64,000 nt of DNA. It comes from a virus. Of this stretch, positions 1-10,932 are shown piece by piece. The stretch is from positions 1 through 64,000 of the IMG/VR virus record IMGVR_UViG_3300030061_002247; one strand, 5' to 3'. The translations under genes were made by a program, and so were the position numbers. How positions within the stretch are numbered: the stretch's first letter is position 1; every line of letters begins with the position of its first letter. Under the pieces are notes generated by a model that saw only the letters and a program-made list of their open reading frames with translations, ran no database searches and had not been told where the DNA came from.

Positions 1-2
1 AT

Positions 3-3000
3 GCCACGCCCGGATACACAGTCAGCACACCTTGGTGGTCGTTCATCCACAAGGTCGCTCCAGACGACAGTTCCTCTAACAACTTCAAACATATAGCGCT
101 TCATCGCCCAGATAACTACTACCATATGAAGAGAAGTACCTTCGGAAGTATAGGAGTACAATTAACAATTGCAGGATATCCTTCAATATATCCAAATATA
201 TATTCACATATATTACAAAATACATCTCTAAATGCAAAATGTATAGTGAAAAGTATTCAAAGTACAGCAAATGGGTATAGAACAATCACTGTAGATGACG
301 CAAGTAGATTCCCAGAGACTCCACAATATGCAGAAGTGCTGGAATATACAGATTCTAATGGTATTAGACAGACATTAGCATACACAAGACGCTCAGGATT
401 GCAGTTAAACGCAATTAACAAACCAGATAAACTACAGTCAAACGTCGTTTCTGGGCCATTCTGGGACAATCTAACAGAAGGTACAGTCATTAGATTATCA
501 CAACCATATGACATATACAGTTCCAAGAATGTATTTACAGATACTAATAGTAGTATATTTACAAAAGTACTTTCACAATTAGAAAAAGGTACTAGAGATA
601 CAACTAATTTACATATACCCGATGCATATCTATGTATGTGGAATAGTAATTTGGGAAGACCATATACATTCTACTCAGATAGTTCACGCACTTTCAACAA
701 CCCAACCAGTGATAGGGCTGTGGACAAGAAGCCATACAACAGCCTACCTGAGCATTTCGAGAGCATACACTACCACGATTCGGTGTATGCGATGAGTTTA
801 GGACCTCTATCACTGAGGATTAAGTCTGCTAACCCAGACACGAAAACAGGGGCTTCAGCCACAGGAGCGGCAATAGAGGCACTCTCTGGATACGAGGCGC
901 AAGGCGGTACTACGCTGGATAGCCAGAAGGTGATGTACAGCAAGTTCTGGCCGTGCGGTAGCCGTGGTGGGCCTCTGGTGAGCCGTTTGGACCTATACAC
1001 AGAAGCGAGCGTATCATGGTCAATACCCCGTAAATACGCTGCAAATGACTTCTACTACTGGAAAGACGAGGATGTGGCCAACTCAAGTTACGCCATGGCC
1101 AGCAGTGGTATCACGTTCGATACGATGAGTAGTTCGCATGCTGACAACCGCTACTCATACGGATGGAGGATATCCCTGAGACAGGCGTACAACAAGCCGA
1201 CATACGGCATACTGCCCGGCAGGGGCAAACTGGAGGATGACAATTCCTCAGAGACGCAGTACACCACTGACTATGTTGCAGGACCACTGGTGCACATGCC
1301 TGCCTCCACATGGACGTACATAGGTGGAGATACGTCGCAGTCCAACGTTTCCCTATCAACGACATACGTCGGTATCATGGAGAGGCAGACCAACTTCGCC
1401 GGTATGCTAGCAGCAGACAGACCTGAACACCAAGTGAGATACAGCGAGGGCAGGAGGATGACTAGACCGTTCGGAGCACCGTTAAGGACATTGGTGGCCA
1501 ACAACAACCAAGGCAGGGACTGGTGGGGTGACATACTAGGAAAGGGCGTATACAGCCTCACAGAAGCCACTCAGTACTATCTGGTGGATTGGTGGGGCAA
1601 CGAGCGTGGAGAGGACGTAAGACGTGCTCCAGTGCGTGGATTCGGTATCAGACCAGCATGGGACTGCGGAGACGCATACGAGTATGACAGAACCAACAAC
1701 AGGTCACCCCACGCTAGGGTATTCAACAACGGCAGACCCATATTCGATGTCCTTGGTGTGATGAACTCCTCAGGAGAGAGAAATGGTGACGCACCCAGAT
1801 TGGGCGGTACTCAGTCTCTGAGTGGTAGCAGCACAGAGTTGGTCGATGTATTCGCCCCTACGCACTCCATGAGAGTAGGGGACATGGGCAACGGCAGGGG
1901 AGTGAGATACCCCAGCCAATTCAACGAGGACATACTCACGGAGTTGTCAGAACCTGTGCACTCCACTGGTGTCGTGCTGAGTCACAACACAGCAGAGCCA
2001 CCAGCCGTAACGGGCTTGTTACGCCCCCGTAACGACGTACTGCAAGCCGATGAGATTCCAAGGGGAATCAGCGCCAGACTGGAGATAGCGGAAGACGGTC
2101 TGCTCAAACCAGACGCAGTAGTCAGCGATAGGGTAGAACAGATAGTAGGTACATCACCACACAAGGACGCAATCAGCAGAAGCACTCCTAGGATAGGCAT
2201 CGACGCTGAGAACATGGAGGGTCTTGAGAAGGACCACATAGCAATCAACACAGAGGCACACAGCCTACACACAGACAGAGGAGTAGGGCAGAGGACAGTG
2301 CTGCACGGTGCTCTAATTACAAACAGCCAATCATTAGGTGACTTGGACCTGACGACCGTCACATTCGACGGACACACGAACAGCGTGCTGAGACTCAGCC
2401 ACACCAGCAACGTCAACCCTTTGGGTGGTAGTTACGTGCTGGAGACCAAGAGTTACGGCTCTTTCTTCGATGACACAGGGTGGGGGCTAGATAGCCTATC
2501 TGCTGGTGCAAAGACCACGAACCCGTATCAGAGCACGGAGTTCAACAGGAACACTGTGAAGAACAACCAGAAGGACCAGAGCGTGAAATGGCTGCTACGA
2601 CCCGTCCGTGTCTTGGACAAGCAGCATGTGGAGATGTTCAGACCAGTACCGTCCGTAGCAGGCAACACACCACAACCTGCATCTAACTTCTTCAGGGCAT
2701 CCGCTGGTGGTAAGTACGGTCTGTTCACATACGAGACACCCACACCTAGAGTGGCGACAGGCAACTTCCCAAGGAGCACAGCACCAGACACCAACGGACC
2801 ATACGTACCTGTGGTGTACATCAGCAACAGCAGCGCTACCACACCCACATCCAAAGGGCCTAAGATACTAGGAACAGAAACCACAGGTTTCGACAAGACC
2901 ACAATAACAAGTCCAGTGACTAGGATGATAATGAGCGAGAACACCCTACAGCACTACAGGGCAGATGCATCTAGAAGGAGACAGATAGAGGAATCCAACC

Positions 3001-3119
3001 AGATAGTGAGGAGACTGGACTACAGCGTCAAGCCAAGATTCAGCCAGTCTCTACACCCTAAGGGGCACAAAGGTGATGTGTCTTTCAACGTGAGTGACCA
3101 CAGTGGTGATGCAGCATGA
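3..3119 (+). CDS. Large virion (tail/baseplate) protein, 5' end outside window
   Basis: The reading frame is open from the first bases of the window, so the gene begins upstream and the ATG at 126 is internal. At least 1038 residues are visible. I see no catalytic motif; the protein is rich in Tyr, Trp, Asn, Ser and Arg, as expected for a structural protein. Its position ahead of further tail genes and three fibres suggests a baseplate or tail-tip component, but this is inferred from context only. It ends in ATGA, overlapping the next start by 4 nt. About bases 126-660 are much richer in A+T than the rest of the gene. Confidence 0.75.
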   Translation, partial: ATPGYTVSTPWWSFIHKVAPDDSSSNNFKHIALHRPDNYYHMKRSTFGSIGVQLTIAGYPSIYPNIYSHILQNTSLNAKCIVKSIQSTANGYRTITVDDASRFPETPQYAEVLEYTDSNGIRQTLAYTRRSGLQLNAINKPDKLQSNVVSGPFWDNLTEGTVIRLSQPYDIYSSKNVFTDTNSSIFTKVLSQLEKGTRDTTNLHIPDAYLCMWNSNLGRPYTFYSDSSRTFNNPTSDRAVDKKPYNSLPEHFESIHYHDSVYAMSLGPLSLRIKSANPDTKTGASATGAAIEALSGYEAQGGTTLDSQKVMYSKFWPCGSRGGPLVSRLDLYTEASVSWSIPRKYAANDFYYWKDEDVANSSYAMASSGITFDTMSSSHADNRYSYGWRISLRQAYNKPTYGILPGRGKLEDDNSSETQYTTDYVAGPLVHMPASTWTYIGGDTSQSNVSLSTTYVGIMERQTNFAGMLAADRPEHQVRYSEGRRMTRPFGAPLRTLVANNNQGRDWWGDILGKGVYSLTEATQYYLVDWWGNERGEDVRRAPVRGFGIRPAWDCGDAYEYDRTNNRSPHARVFNNGRPIFDVLGVMNSSGERNGDAPRLGGTQSLSGSSTELVDVFAPTHSMRVGDMGNGRGVRYPSQFNEDILTELSEPVHSTGVVLSHNTAEPPAVTGLLRPRNDVLQADEIPRGISARLEIAEDGLLKPDAVVSDRVEQIVGTSPHKDAISRSTPRIGIDAENMEGLEKDHIAINTEAHSLHTDRGVGQRTVLHGALITNSQSLGDLDLTTVTFDGHTNSVLRLSHTSNVNPLGGSYVLETKSYGSFFDDTGWGLDSLSAGAKTTNPYQSTEFNRNTVKNNQKDQSVKWLLRPVRVLDKQHVEMFRPVPSVAGNTPQPASNFFRASAGGKYGLFTYETPTPRVATGNFPRSTAPDTNGPYVPVVYISNSSATTPTSKGPKILGTETTGFDKTTITSPVTRMIMSENTLQHYRADASRRRQIEESNQIVRRLDYSVKPRFSQSLHPKGHKGDVSFNVSDHSGDAA

Positions 3120-4552
3120 CCAAACTACTAGCGAGCACAGGTAAGTTCACTGACACAGTGAACGAGGCGATGAAACATGTCAGGAAACCAGTGTTCGTAG
3201 ACAATGCGGTGCACCACGCTCTAGTTGAATCACAAGCAGATTACAAACACAAGGTGACCATAGAGAACAGGAACAACGCTACATACAACGTATTCAGCGA
3301 GAAGAGGTACGAGTTGGTTGAGGGTGAGGCATCAGTGCAACTCTCACATGTTAGTGTGCCCGGACATACCAGCACATCAGCACCATTCTATGAGAGTGGT
3401 GTGATATCAACCACCTCGACCCTACCTACGTTGATGTACAACGGTGATGATACATCTGACAGACTCACCTTATCTACAGCAGAATCATCTAACCAAGGAG
3501 TCAGAATCAACTTGAAGAACATGAAGGGAAGAAGCCTCAAAGACATAGGCTTCCAAGGTGGAACAGTTCACCTAGGAGACCCTATTGATGTTGGCTTAAG
3601 AACCAGCGATTTGGCAATGAAACTGGGAACAGATATAGCATCCACTCTAACGTCTGTGCAGATAGGCTCGTTGAGACACGCAGCCAACACTAACAGCGCT
3701 AGGAGAAAGCACACCAGCAAGTTCCTAGCAGAAGACTTCTACAATGTGACTCTCATATCAGCGTTGAAGTTCACCTCACGTCATGATGGCAACATCATTC
3801 ACTTCGACAGATTCGCCAATCTGATGTACACACCATTCACATTCACGACAGCCACTAGATTCCTTGATGAGACTCTAAGACAAGGTAACGAAGAAACCAA
3901 CCCGTCCTCGCACAACGAGAACAGAATATCAATACAAGGTGTGCCCTTAGCAAAGAACGAGAGCGCATCAGTCATAGTTGATGATGCTGAGAGACAACAG
4001 GGCAAGTTCGACACTGATGTGCAGGAGACAGTCACACCAATCTTCGATGCAACAGTGAAGACCAACGCTGCTGCTAAGAAAGTCGCTAGGCAGATATTGA
4101 AGGCCAACTCCCTAGAGCAAGGCTCATTGAGAAGCAGCGGTCACCCAGACGCTTGGGACTTGAGACCCGGAAAGGTCGTATCCTACAAGGGGGAGAAGAA
4201 ACTAATCACAGAGTCCAGACACACCCTGTCATCCAGACTATCAGACATGAACTTCATATCAGTGCAGACTGGTATAGAAGGTGTATTACAAGGTATCAGT
4301 GAGGGTATGGTATCATCATCTTCGGGTGACAACCCGGATACGATAAGCCAACAGGTCGAGAGAAATCTATCTCTGTTCTCATCATTTGAAATATCCACTA
4401 TTCCCATAATAACCGTAAGAGTTGTAGAAAGCCTCAATTCCAAGTTTGCAATCGGCAAGGCTGCTGGGAGGGCCACTATAGGGAAAGCAGGGACTACTAA
4501 GGTGATTGGAATGTCAAAGTTTAGCGAAGTGAGCGTAAGAGGTGGAGAGTAA
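3116..4552 (+). CDS. Putative tail/baseplate structural protein
   Basis: This 478-residue protein has no recognisable enzymatic motif. It starts in a 4-nt ATGA overlap with the upstream structural gene and its TAA shares a base with the next ATG, so the three genes are translationally coupled. The sequence is mostly Ser/Thr/Asn-rich. A central part (about residues 300-345) contains the alanine/lysine-rich stretch AAAKKVARQILKAN. The C-terminal third resembles a soluble alpha/beta or beta-rich domain. Synteny suggests a baseplate or fibre-attachment role. I do not recognise the family. Confidence 0.6.
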   Translation: MTKLLASTGKFTDTVNEAMKHVRKPVFVDNAVHHALVESQADYKHKVTIENRNNATYNVFSEKRYELVEGEASVQLSHVSVPGHTSTSAPFYESGVISTTSTLPTLMYNGDDTSDRLTLSTAESSNQGVRINLKNMKGRSLKDIGFQGGTVHLGDPIDVGLRTSDLAMKLGTDIASTLTSVQIGSLRHAANTNSARRKHTSKFLAEDFYNVTLISALKFTSRHDGNIIHFDRFANLMYTPFTFTTATRFLDETLRQGNEETNPSSHNENRISIQGVPLAKNESASVIVDDAERQQGKFDTDVQETVTPIFDATVKTNAAAKKVARQILKANSLEQGSLRSSGHPDAWDLRPGKVVSYKGEKKLITESRHTLSSRLSDMNFISVQTGIEGVLQGISEGMVSSSSGDNPDTISQQVERNLSLFSSFEISTIPIITVRVVESLNSKFAIGKAAGRATIGKAGTTKVIGMSKFSEVSVRGGE

Positions 4553-4896
4553 TGCCAGCAAGTGATTACATGAAGAGATTGATGCTAGATACGATAGCGT
4601 CTAACATCAATGAGATGATACTAGGATTCGACGGCACACCCGCAACAGCGTCAGACGGTGCTGCTGGAAGACCGGCTGTCACAATCACACCAACGGTGAC
4701 TGTGATAGATGACTCCACTTTGATGGTCGAGGGTACTCTCGGAACGGAACATTCTTTCTCCGAACCCCTCAAGGAGGTATTCATACAGTTGAGGGGCACG
4801 AGCGATTTCGTTCCTGTCTCACGACATGTGATAAGCCCGGTGACCAAGACGAGTGGAAATGAAGTGAAGATTCAATTATTGATAGAGGTGAGGTAA
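4552..4896 (+). CDS. Small tail-associated protein, unknown
   Basis: A 114-residue protein with a helical N-terminus (residues 1-25), then a Thr/Val-rich beta-type region (residues about 40-114) ending in alternating hydrophobic residues. It could be a beta-sandwich adaptor between baseplate and fibre, but this is inferred only from size, composition and position. It is coupled to both neighbours by TAATG overlaps. Confidence 0.55.
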   Translation: MPASDYMKRLMLDTIASNINEMILGFDGTPATASDGAAGRPAVTITPTVTVIDDSTLMVEGTLGTEHSFSEPLKEVFIQLRGTSDFVPVSRHVISPVTKTSGNEVKIQLLIEVR

Positions 4897-7682
4897 TGGG
4901 AACGACAGGCAATCCACTTTCAGGACATACAGCGGCTAACTACAACACGTCATTGAGTGCAAGTCTAGGGAGAGCAGTTGATGGTCTGAGAGATGGCGAC
5001 CAGATACTATCAGCATCATTCACCAACATATTGGAGGGCGTACACGGCAATGGGATACTCATGCTTGAGGGAGGTGCAGTCAGCGGCACTAACAGGAACA
5101 ACCCGGACTTCCTGCCCGGAGCAGTGACGAAGCACGACACCAACGCACATCAAATCAAGATACAAGGTGGATATGTGATACTAGATGGGGCTATGTACGA
5201 GTTCGCTGATGGTTACGACACTGATGGAACTCCAGATGACATCACGATAGACCTCACTTCCGGCAGTGCTAACAAAACAGGGACTACCAATACCCTGACC
5301 AATGGCAAGGAGTGCTTGTTCACCATATTCGTGAACGCCAATGACTCTAGTAGCACCAAGCACATCAGATTTCAACAGAGCAGTCTAGTCGATACTGGGA
5401 CTGGTGTGTACCCCTCATCACCCAACACCTATCTCATAGATGACGGTACTAACACATCGGTCAAGGATACTGTAGTCCTAGCAACTGTGAGAGCCATATT
5501 CGAGACAGGTACGGTCGCTGCTGCTAATACCTTAGCCATAAGAATCACAGAGATAAACGACAAGCGGGTCTTTCTCAAACCATCACCGATGTTCATCACT
5601 CCCCTCACCAAGGGCATACCGAAGAACAAGGACTCTGCCAACTCAATCAACAGCCACACTGACCTAGATGCACTACACACAGAGGGTGGTGACTTCTCCA
5701 ACTCACCATTCGGTGCGATATGGATGTCACACTCCACAGACAAGGTGACCGGTGGTGGAACTAGACTGGGCGACGTGGGAGATGACGTGCTCTTCTTCGC
5801 ATCACATGAGTCAGACGGCACAGCAAAGACACTGAGGCTCGCTCCTGACAGGATATACACAGGCACGCCCTCTGGTGTCAATCACTTCACGCACGACGGT
5901 CCTAACATCTTCATCATCGCACCAAGCGCCTCTGGGTGCACACTCAACCCAGACAACACCAGTAACGAGTTCGCACCCGGCTCGATAGTGTACATCAGGA
6001 ACACCAACGCATCGAGCGGTCACCCAGTCAACTTCGACACAATTGGTGGTAGTGCTCTGGATTACCAAGTGCAAGGCGGGCAAAGTGCCATCATCATTCG
6101 CAACAACAGCAGTAGCAACCCCAAGTGGTCCGTTCTCATCAACGCATCAACCAGCGGCACTGGTGCTGTCAGCGCATTGAACGACGCAACTGCGAACGAG
6201 TTGGTGACTGTCGGTAGTACGACAACCGAATTAGATGCACAGTCTCTCCTCACTTTCGCTAGTGCTACACTCAACGTTGGTGCTTCTGGCAACGGCGCTG
6301 ACCTGCTGCTACACTCAGCCACAGCCAATAACGTCGGCGCTAAGTGGACACACGACGACGCTACCAACGGCTCACTGGTACTAGGGGCGAATGACTACGG
6401 AATAGACTTCAAGGCATTCGGGGATACCGCTTCCAAGTTCATACACTGGGATGCATCCACTGACACCTTCTTCGTGACATCGAACTTGGACATAGACGGT
6501 CCTGTGACTGTCGGTGTGGATGACACTGGCTACGATGTCAAGTTCTTCGGTGCTACCTCTGGCTCTTACATGCTATGGGATGAGAGTCAGGATGACCTCA
6601 TACTGGGTGGCGCTGCTAGATTGGGCATAGGAGACACCGCTCCGGGCACGCAGTTGCAGATAACGGCAGACGGCCCTATAATCACACTCAAGAACAGCGT
6701 GGCTGAGAACAACGATGGTGGTGCTGAGAGCACCATAATCTTCGAGGACCACACAAACGCACATCTATCACAAATACAGGGCAGTCACGATGGCTCTGCC
6801 GACGATACCAAGGGTAAACTCATCCTGAGCACCCACAACGGTACATCACTCACCACTGCTCTCACCATAAACTCAGCGCAGAAGACCACGCTCGCTGGTG
6901 AGGTGGTGATTGGTGGTGACCTCACAGTCAACGGCACTACCACTACAATCAACAGCACCACCATGACCACCGACAACATAATCCTCACTCTTGGTGGAGA
7001 TACCGCTCCCGGTAGCAATGACTCTAAGGACAAGGGCATTGAGTTCAGATACTTTGACTCACAAGCCAGAATAGGATTCTTCGGATATGACGAGGACGCT
7101 GCTAACTTCACTTTCCTGACTGCTGCTACCAACTCCTCTAACGTGTTCAGCGGCACTAAAGGCACAATCAACGCCCATCTCACTGGCAACATGTCAGGCG
7201 GAACTGTATCCGCCACAACAATAGCAGGCACAGGCGATTTGACGATAGACACCGATACACTGTTTGTGGATGTCAGTGAGGATAAGGTGGGTATCAATCA
7301 AGCAACACCACTGACCCAACTACAGATAGACAAGGTAGGTGTTGAGAGCGTCACACTCACAGGCTCATCGACATCCGACGCAGTTCACACTCTATTCACG
7401 AGAACGCAGTTCAGAGGCTGCAAACTGTTCATATCAACAAAGACGACAGGCGATGACACCGGGTTCGAGTTCACAGAGGTGGCATTCACACACAACGGTC
7501 AGAGTGGTGGGTCGGTGTACAGAACAGCATACGCCACGGTGAATCACGGTGCTGATGTCGTTGGAACTCACACCATAGACATAAACGGGGATAACGTCAG
7601 ATTGACCCTGAACTACAACCAGATAGGCGGAGTGGACAAGAACTTCACAACAGAGATAGCATGGATAGGGATGGCAGCATAA
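4896..7682 (+). CDS. Tail fibre protein 1
   Basis: 928 residues. The N-terminal about 100 residues look like a baseplate-attachment region, and the rest is Gly/Ser/Thr/Asn/Asp-rich beta-structured fibre. Two copies of a motif of the GIGxTxPxxxLxI type occur (LGIGDTAPGTQLQI and VGINQATPLTQLQI), shared with the largest fibre downstream. A block reading TVNGTTTTINSTTMTTDNIIL also recurs in fibres 2 and 3 as a 'TTTxNTAxxxVEDxNI' version. The C-terminal about 120 residues form a separate compact domain, possibly for trimerisation or receptor binding. The start overlaps the upstream TAA (TAATG). Confidence 0.7.
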   Translation: MGTTGNPLSGHTAANYNTSLSASLGRAVDGLRDGDQILSASFTNILEGVHGNGILMLEGGAVSGTNRNNPDFLPGAVTKHDTNAHQIKIQGGYVILDGAMYEFADGYDTDGTPDDITIDLTSGSANKTGTTNTLTNGKECLFTIFVNANDSSSTKHIRFQQSSLVDTGTGVYPSSPNTYLIDDGTNTSVKDTVVLATVRAIFETGTVAAANTLAIRITEINDKRVFLKPSPMFITPLTKGIPKNKDSANSINSHTDLDALHTEGGDFSNSPFGAIWMSHSTDKVTGGGTRLGDVGDDVLFFASHESDGTAKTLRLAPDRIYTGTPSGVNHFTHDGPNIFIIAPSASGCTLNPDNTSNEFAPGSIVYIRNTNASSGHPVNFDTIGGSALDYQVQGGQSAIIIRNNSSSNPKWSVLINASTSGTGAVSALNDATANELVTVGSTTTELDAQSLLTFASATLNVGASGNGADLLLHSATANNVGAKWTHDDATNGSLVLGANDYGIDFKAFGDTASKFIHWDASTDTFFVTSNLDIDGPVTVGVDDTGYDVKFFGATSGSYMLWDESQDDLILGGAARLGIGDTAPGTQLQITADGPIITLKNSVAENNDGGAESTIIFEDHTNAHLSQIQGSHDGSADDTKGKLILSTHNGTSLTTALTINSAQKTTLAGEVVIGGDLTVNGTTTTINSTTMTTDNIILTLGGDTAPGSNDSKDKGIEFRYFDSQARIGFFGYDEDAANFTFLTAATNSSNVFSGTKGTINAHLTGNMSGGTVSATTIAGTGDLTIDTDTLFVDVSEDKVGINQATPLTQLQIDKVGVESVTLTGSSTSDAVHTLFTRTQFRGCKLFISTKTTGDDTGFEFTEVAFTHNGQSGGSVYRTAYATVNHGADVVGTHTIDINGDNVRLTLNYNQIGGVDKNFTTEIAWIGMAA

Positions 7683-7694
7683 GGAGGTGAATGA

Positions 7695-10600
7695 ATGGCA
7701 GAGAAAGATTTTCGTGTAAGGAAGGGATTGGTAGTCGATGGTACGTCGAGCGCAACTAGCGTTGCTGTGACGACAGGAAACGTGGTAGTAGCGGCTGGAA
7801 CGATAGGACTGACCGACGGGCTGCTCCTGAGCACAGTGGCAGGCTCACCCAACGTATCCAAGATAACATCCCAACCCACTAACGGTAATATACACATAGA
7901 GCCTAACGGTGATGGAGACATAGTTCTCGTCACCGACAATCTAGATGTAACTGGCGACTCGATGAAAATCAGCATCAAGGACAATGTTGCTGCTGCTCTT
8001 GATATTACAGAGGCAAGTAATTCCTACCTCAAGTTCACAACCACTAACGGTAGTGACGAAGCCGATTCGGGCCTGATAACATTCGGCAAGGACAGCACCT
8101 TCGCCAGCACCAACATACACAACTTAGGTACTGTGAGTGCGGCTACGTCAATCACCTCTACTGCTTTCGTAGGTCCTTTAACAGGAGATGTAACAGGAAA
8201 CGTAACAGGAAACGTAGATGGTATAATCGGTGGGACTTCACCTGCTGCTGGTTCGTTCACCAGCCTCGACGTGGATAATGGAGATATAACCAACGTCGGT
8301 GACATAGACGCTGACAGCATCAGCGTCGCAGATGCCACTGCTGGTCTTAACATTGATTTCAGTGGTGCTAACACTGGCACTGCAAAGATTACGCTAAAAG
8401 ACGCCGCTGCTGATGCATTGAGTATCACTGATGGGTCTGCTGACTTTATGGTCTTCAACACAGACGGAGAGACAATCACCTTCGGGAAGAACAGCACGTT
8501 CGCTGGCACTACTATCGCTGACTTGGGAACAGTTACCACAGCCGATATCAACAGCGGTACTATAGACGGGACTACAATAGGTGGTTCTGCACAAGCAGCC
8601 GCAACAGTTACCGTATTCAAAGCGAAAAACACTGGCTACATCTCCAGAGTAAATGCACTGCAAAACACAACTAGATTCCAAGTAGATGGTTTGGATACCG
8701 GTGCTGGTGCTGGTGCTGGTACAAGTCCCAGTAGCAGCAGTACAGCAGCATATGCTGAGGCTAGACTCTTTTCAGATTTGAAGGGAGACGATTACGTCAG
8801 TCAATGGAATGACTACAGCGGGATGTCTGGTACTCTAATCATAGACAACGCAGATGACGTACCTGAGGTAGGTCAAGGTACGGTCCTCACTATAGGAGAC
8901 ACTGGTGGTACTGGTGACTCTTGGGCCATGGGTCGCATGCTTCTCAGTTCTAACTCTGATTTCACCATAGGATACTACCCCAAACCATATGAGGATATAG
9001 GATACAAGAACTCATCGACCAATGCACCTAACGTCTTCAACCCGTTTAGAGCCGCACAGAGCGTCTTCAAGATTGAGAAAACCGGTGACGTGACTCTCAA
9101 GGGCATAAAGGGGGATACTGTTGACGGCTCTACGGCAGCACACATATTCAATCCCGTATCACTGAAGTTCCAAGGGGTGGACAGTGGAGGTACTACACGA
9201 TTCACAGGTTTCACCATTCCATCACAACTAGCAGCATCCAACAGCATCTACACTCTGCCTGATGCATATCCGTCCGGTAGCAGCAAGGTTCTGCAATCTA
9301 CTACCAGTGGTGCGCTCTCTTGGGTATCAGCGTCAGGCACTGTATCAGCCCTGAACAGCCAATTAGAGAACAGGCTAGTCACGATGGGTAGCGACACCAC
9401 TCAGTTGGATGGTGAGGCCAAGGCCACTCTCGACGGGCACAAGATGCTGCTAGGTGAGCAATCTGGCTCAGGAGAAACCACCTCAGCCGAATCCGACCCT
9501 CACCTGCACATCGTCAGAAGGCAAAATGTAGACATAGGGTCTGGTCTTGGGAGTCAGATTCTAGGTGCTAAGATACAAGCAATAGACGTAGCAGACGGAC
9601 ACAACGCATCGCATGGTGTCTCTGTCACTGGTCTCAACGTATCAGCGTTGCAGACTAATACCGCTGGAGGCACTTCAGCCACATCCAAGGCTCTCCAACT
9701 ATCAGCGACCGGTTCTACGAATAACTATGCCATATACTCGTCTGCCGGTGATGCGTACTTCCAGTCTTCTGTGGATAACACTCCACCTCAATTGACTCTC
9801 GCTCACATCTTCAACGACACAAGCGGTCCTGTGATGAACTTCCTACTGGACAAGGGTTCGGCAGGTACTGATGATGATGTGCTCGGTCAGATACTCTTCA
9901 AGGGGGATGATTCCGACCAGAACACCACGACATATGCTGCTATCAAGGCTGATGTGGCAAACGCCGCTTCTGGTAGTGAAGAAGGAAGGCTCACATTCCA
10001 GATGGCGCAGCAGTCTGATGGCAGCCTCATCGACGTGATGGTCATAGATGGCGGTGACCTAGCAAACGGCACTCATTCCAAGGTGGTAATCAAGGGAGAC
10101 TTGCAGGTCGATGGTGACACTACCACGGTGAACACAGCCGTCTTGGAAGTAGAGGACCTCAATATCACCGTAGCGAAGAATGCGGCTAATGCTGCTGCTG
10201 CTAACGGTGCTGGGCTGACAGTAGCCGGTGCTAGTGCCACGCTTATCTATGCCAGTTCAGGAGATAGATGGAACTTCAACAAGGACCTGAGCGTAGCAGG
10301 TGCTCTCTCGGCTGACACTTCATTTACTCTAGATAGCACTACGATATCGACTGCTGAGATAGCAGTGCTAGATGGTATTGCTCTCTCCAGTAATGTTCCT
10401 ACTGGTGCGGTCACTGCTGACAAGGCCTTGACTGTTGACGCTAACAAGGACCTCAACGACTCATCCAACCACCTCAGAGACGTGAGGATGAGAAACCTCA
10501 CATCTACTGGTTCTGTCACATCCACCCAGTTCTCCTCTGATTACGGAGACATCAAGACGGTGCAGGTAGCCTCAGGTCAGATAGCCATCGGTGCTTCTGT

Positions 10601-10907
10601 CACTGTCGGTACGATAGACACCACAGCGTACAGAGGTGCTGAGGTGCTAACTACGGTGTACAACACGACAGACAATACGACAGACCTATTCAAGACAGTC
10701 GTGATGTGGGATGGGCATGATACTCAAATACAGGCAGACGATAAGGTGCACTACACCAACTACGCAGTACTCTCCTCTGGTGATGTAGCCAGCGGAGACA
10801 TAAGTGCAGTAAGAGACGGAACTGACATAGATGTCAATTTCACCTCCTCTGCCGACAGTGCTGACACGTTTATCATACGTGCTCAATTAATACTATTAGA
10901 TATATGA
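7695..10907 (+). CDS. Tail fibre protein 2 (paralogue of fibre 3 at N-terminus)
   Basis: 1070 residues. The N-terminus MAEKDFRVRKGLVVDG is nearly the same as the N-terminus of the next gene (MAEKTFRVKKGLDVEG), so both probably plug into the same baseplate socket. The body is Asp/Gly/Ser/Thr-rich beta fibre with short TGDVTGNVTGNV-type repeats. A segment near residue 810 (TTTVNTAVLEVEDLNI) is shared with the other fibres. It has a full Shine-Dalgarno sequence, AAGGAGGTGA at 7681-7690, just before the ATG at 7695. The C-terminal domain differs from fibre 3, consistent with different receptor specificity. Confidence 0.75.
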   Translation: MAEKDFRVRKGLVVDGTSSATSVAVTTGNVVVAAGTIGLTDGLLLSTVAGSPNVSKITSQPTNGNIHIEPNGDGDIVLVTDNLDVTGDSMKISIKDNVAAALDITEASNSYLKFTTTNGSDEADSGLITFGKDSTFASTNIHNLGTVSAATSITSTAFVGPLTGDVTGNVTGNVDGIIGGTSPAAGSFTSLDVDNGDITNVGDIDADSISVADATAGLNIDFSGANTGTAKITLKDAAADALSITDGSADFMVFNTDGETITFGKNSTFAGTTIADLGTVTTADINSGTIDGTTIGGSAQAAATVTVFKAKNTGYISRVNALQNTTRFQVDGLDTGAGAGAGTSPSSSSTAAYAEARLFSDLKGDDYVSQWNDYSGMSGTLIIDNADDVPEVGQGTVLTIGDTGGTGDSWAMGRMLLSSNSDFTIGYYPKPYEDIGYKNSSTNAPNVFNPFRAAQSVFKIEKTGDVTLKGIKGDTVDGSTAAHIFNPVSLKFQGVDSGGTTRFTGFTIPSQLAASNSIYTLPDAYPSGSSKVLQSTTSGALSWVSASGTVSALNSQLENRLVTMGSDTTQLDGEAKATLDGHKMLLGEQSGSGETTSAESDPHLHIVRRQNVDIGSGLGSQILGAKIQAIDVADGHNASHGVSVTGLNVSALQTNTAGGTSATSKALQLSATGSTNNYAIYSSAGDAYFQSSVDNTPPQLTLAHIFNDTSGPVMNFLLDKGSAGTDDDVLGQILFKGDDSDQNTTTYAAIKADVANAASGSEEGRLTFQMAQQSDGSLIDVMVIDGGDLANGTHSKVVIKGDLQVDGDTTTVNTAVLEVEDLNITVAKNAANAAAANGAGLTVAGASATLIYASSGDRWNFNKDLSVAGALSADTSFTLDSTTISTAEIAVLDGIALSSNVPTGAVTADKALTVDANKDLNDSSNHLRDVRMRNLTSTGSVTSTQFSSDYGDIKTVQVASGQIAIGASVTVGTIDTTAYRGAEVLTTVYNTTDNTTDLFKTVVMWDGHDTQIQADDKVHYTNYAVLSSGDVASGDISAVRDGTDIDVNFTSSADSADTFIIRAQLILLDI

Positions 10908-10932
10908 TGGAAAGTGAAATCATGGTGAGGAA

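Noticed and set aside
126-3119. ATG at 126 as the true start of the first gene
   Set aside because: The frame is open back to base 3 with protein-like sequence and no ribosome-binding site before 126, so the gene begins outside the window.
8024-8632. Long minus-strand ORFs opposite the fibre genes (for example 8024-8632, 6785-7297, 12123-12629)
   Set aside because: Val/Ser/Pro-biased shadow translations of Thr/Gly/Asp-rich fibre genes, with no ribosome-binding site or coupling.
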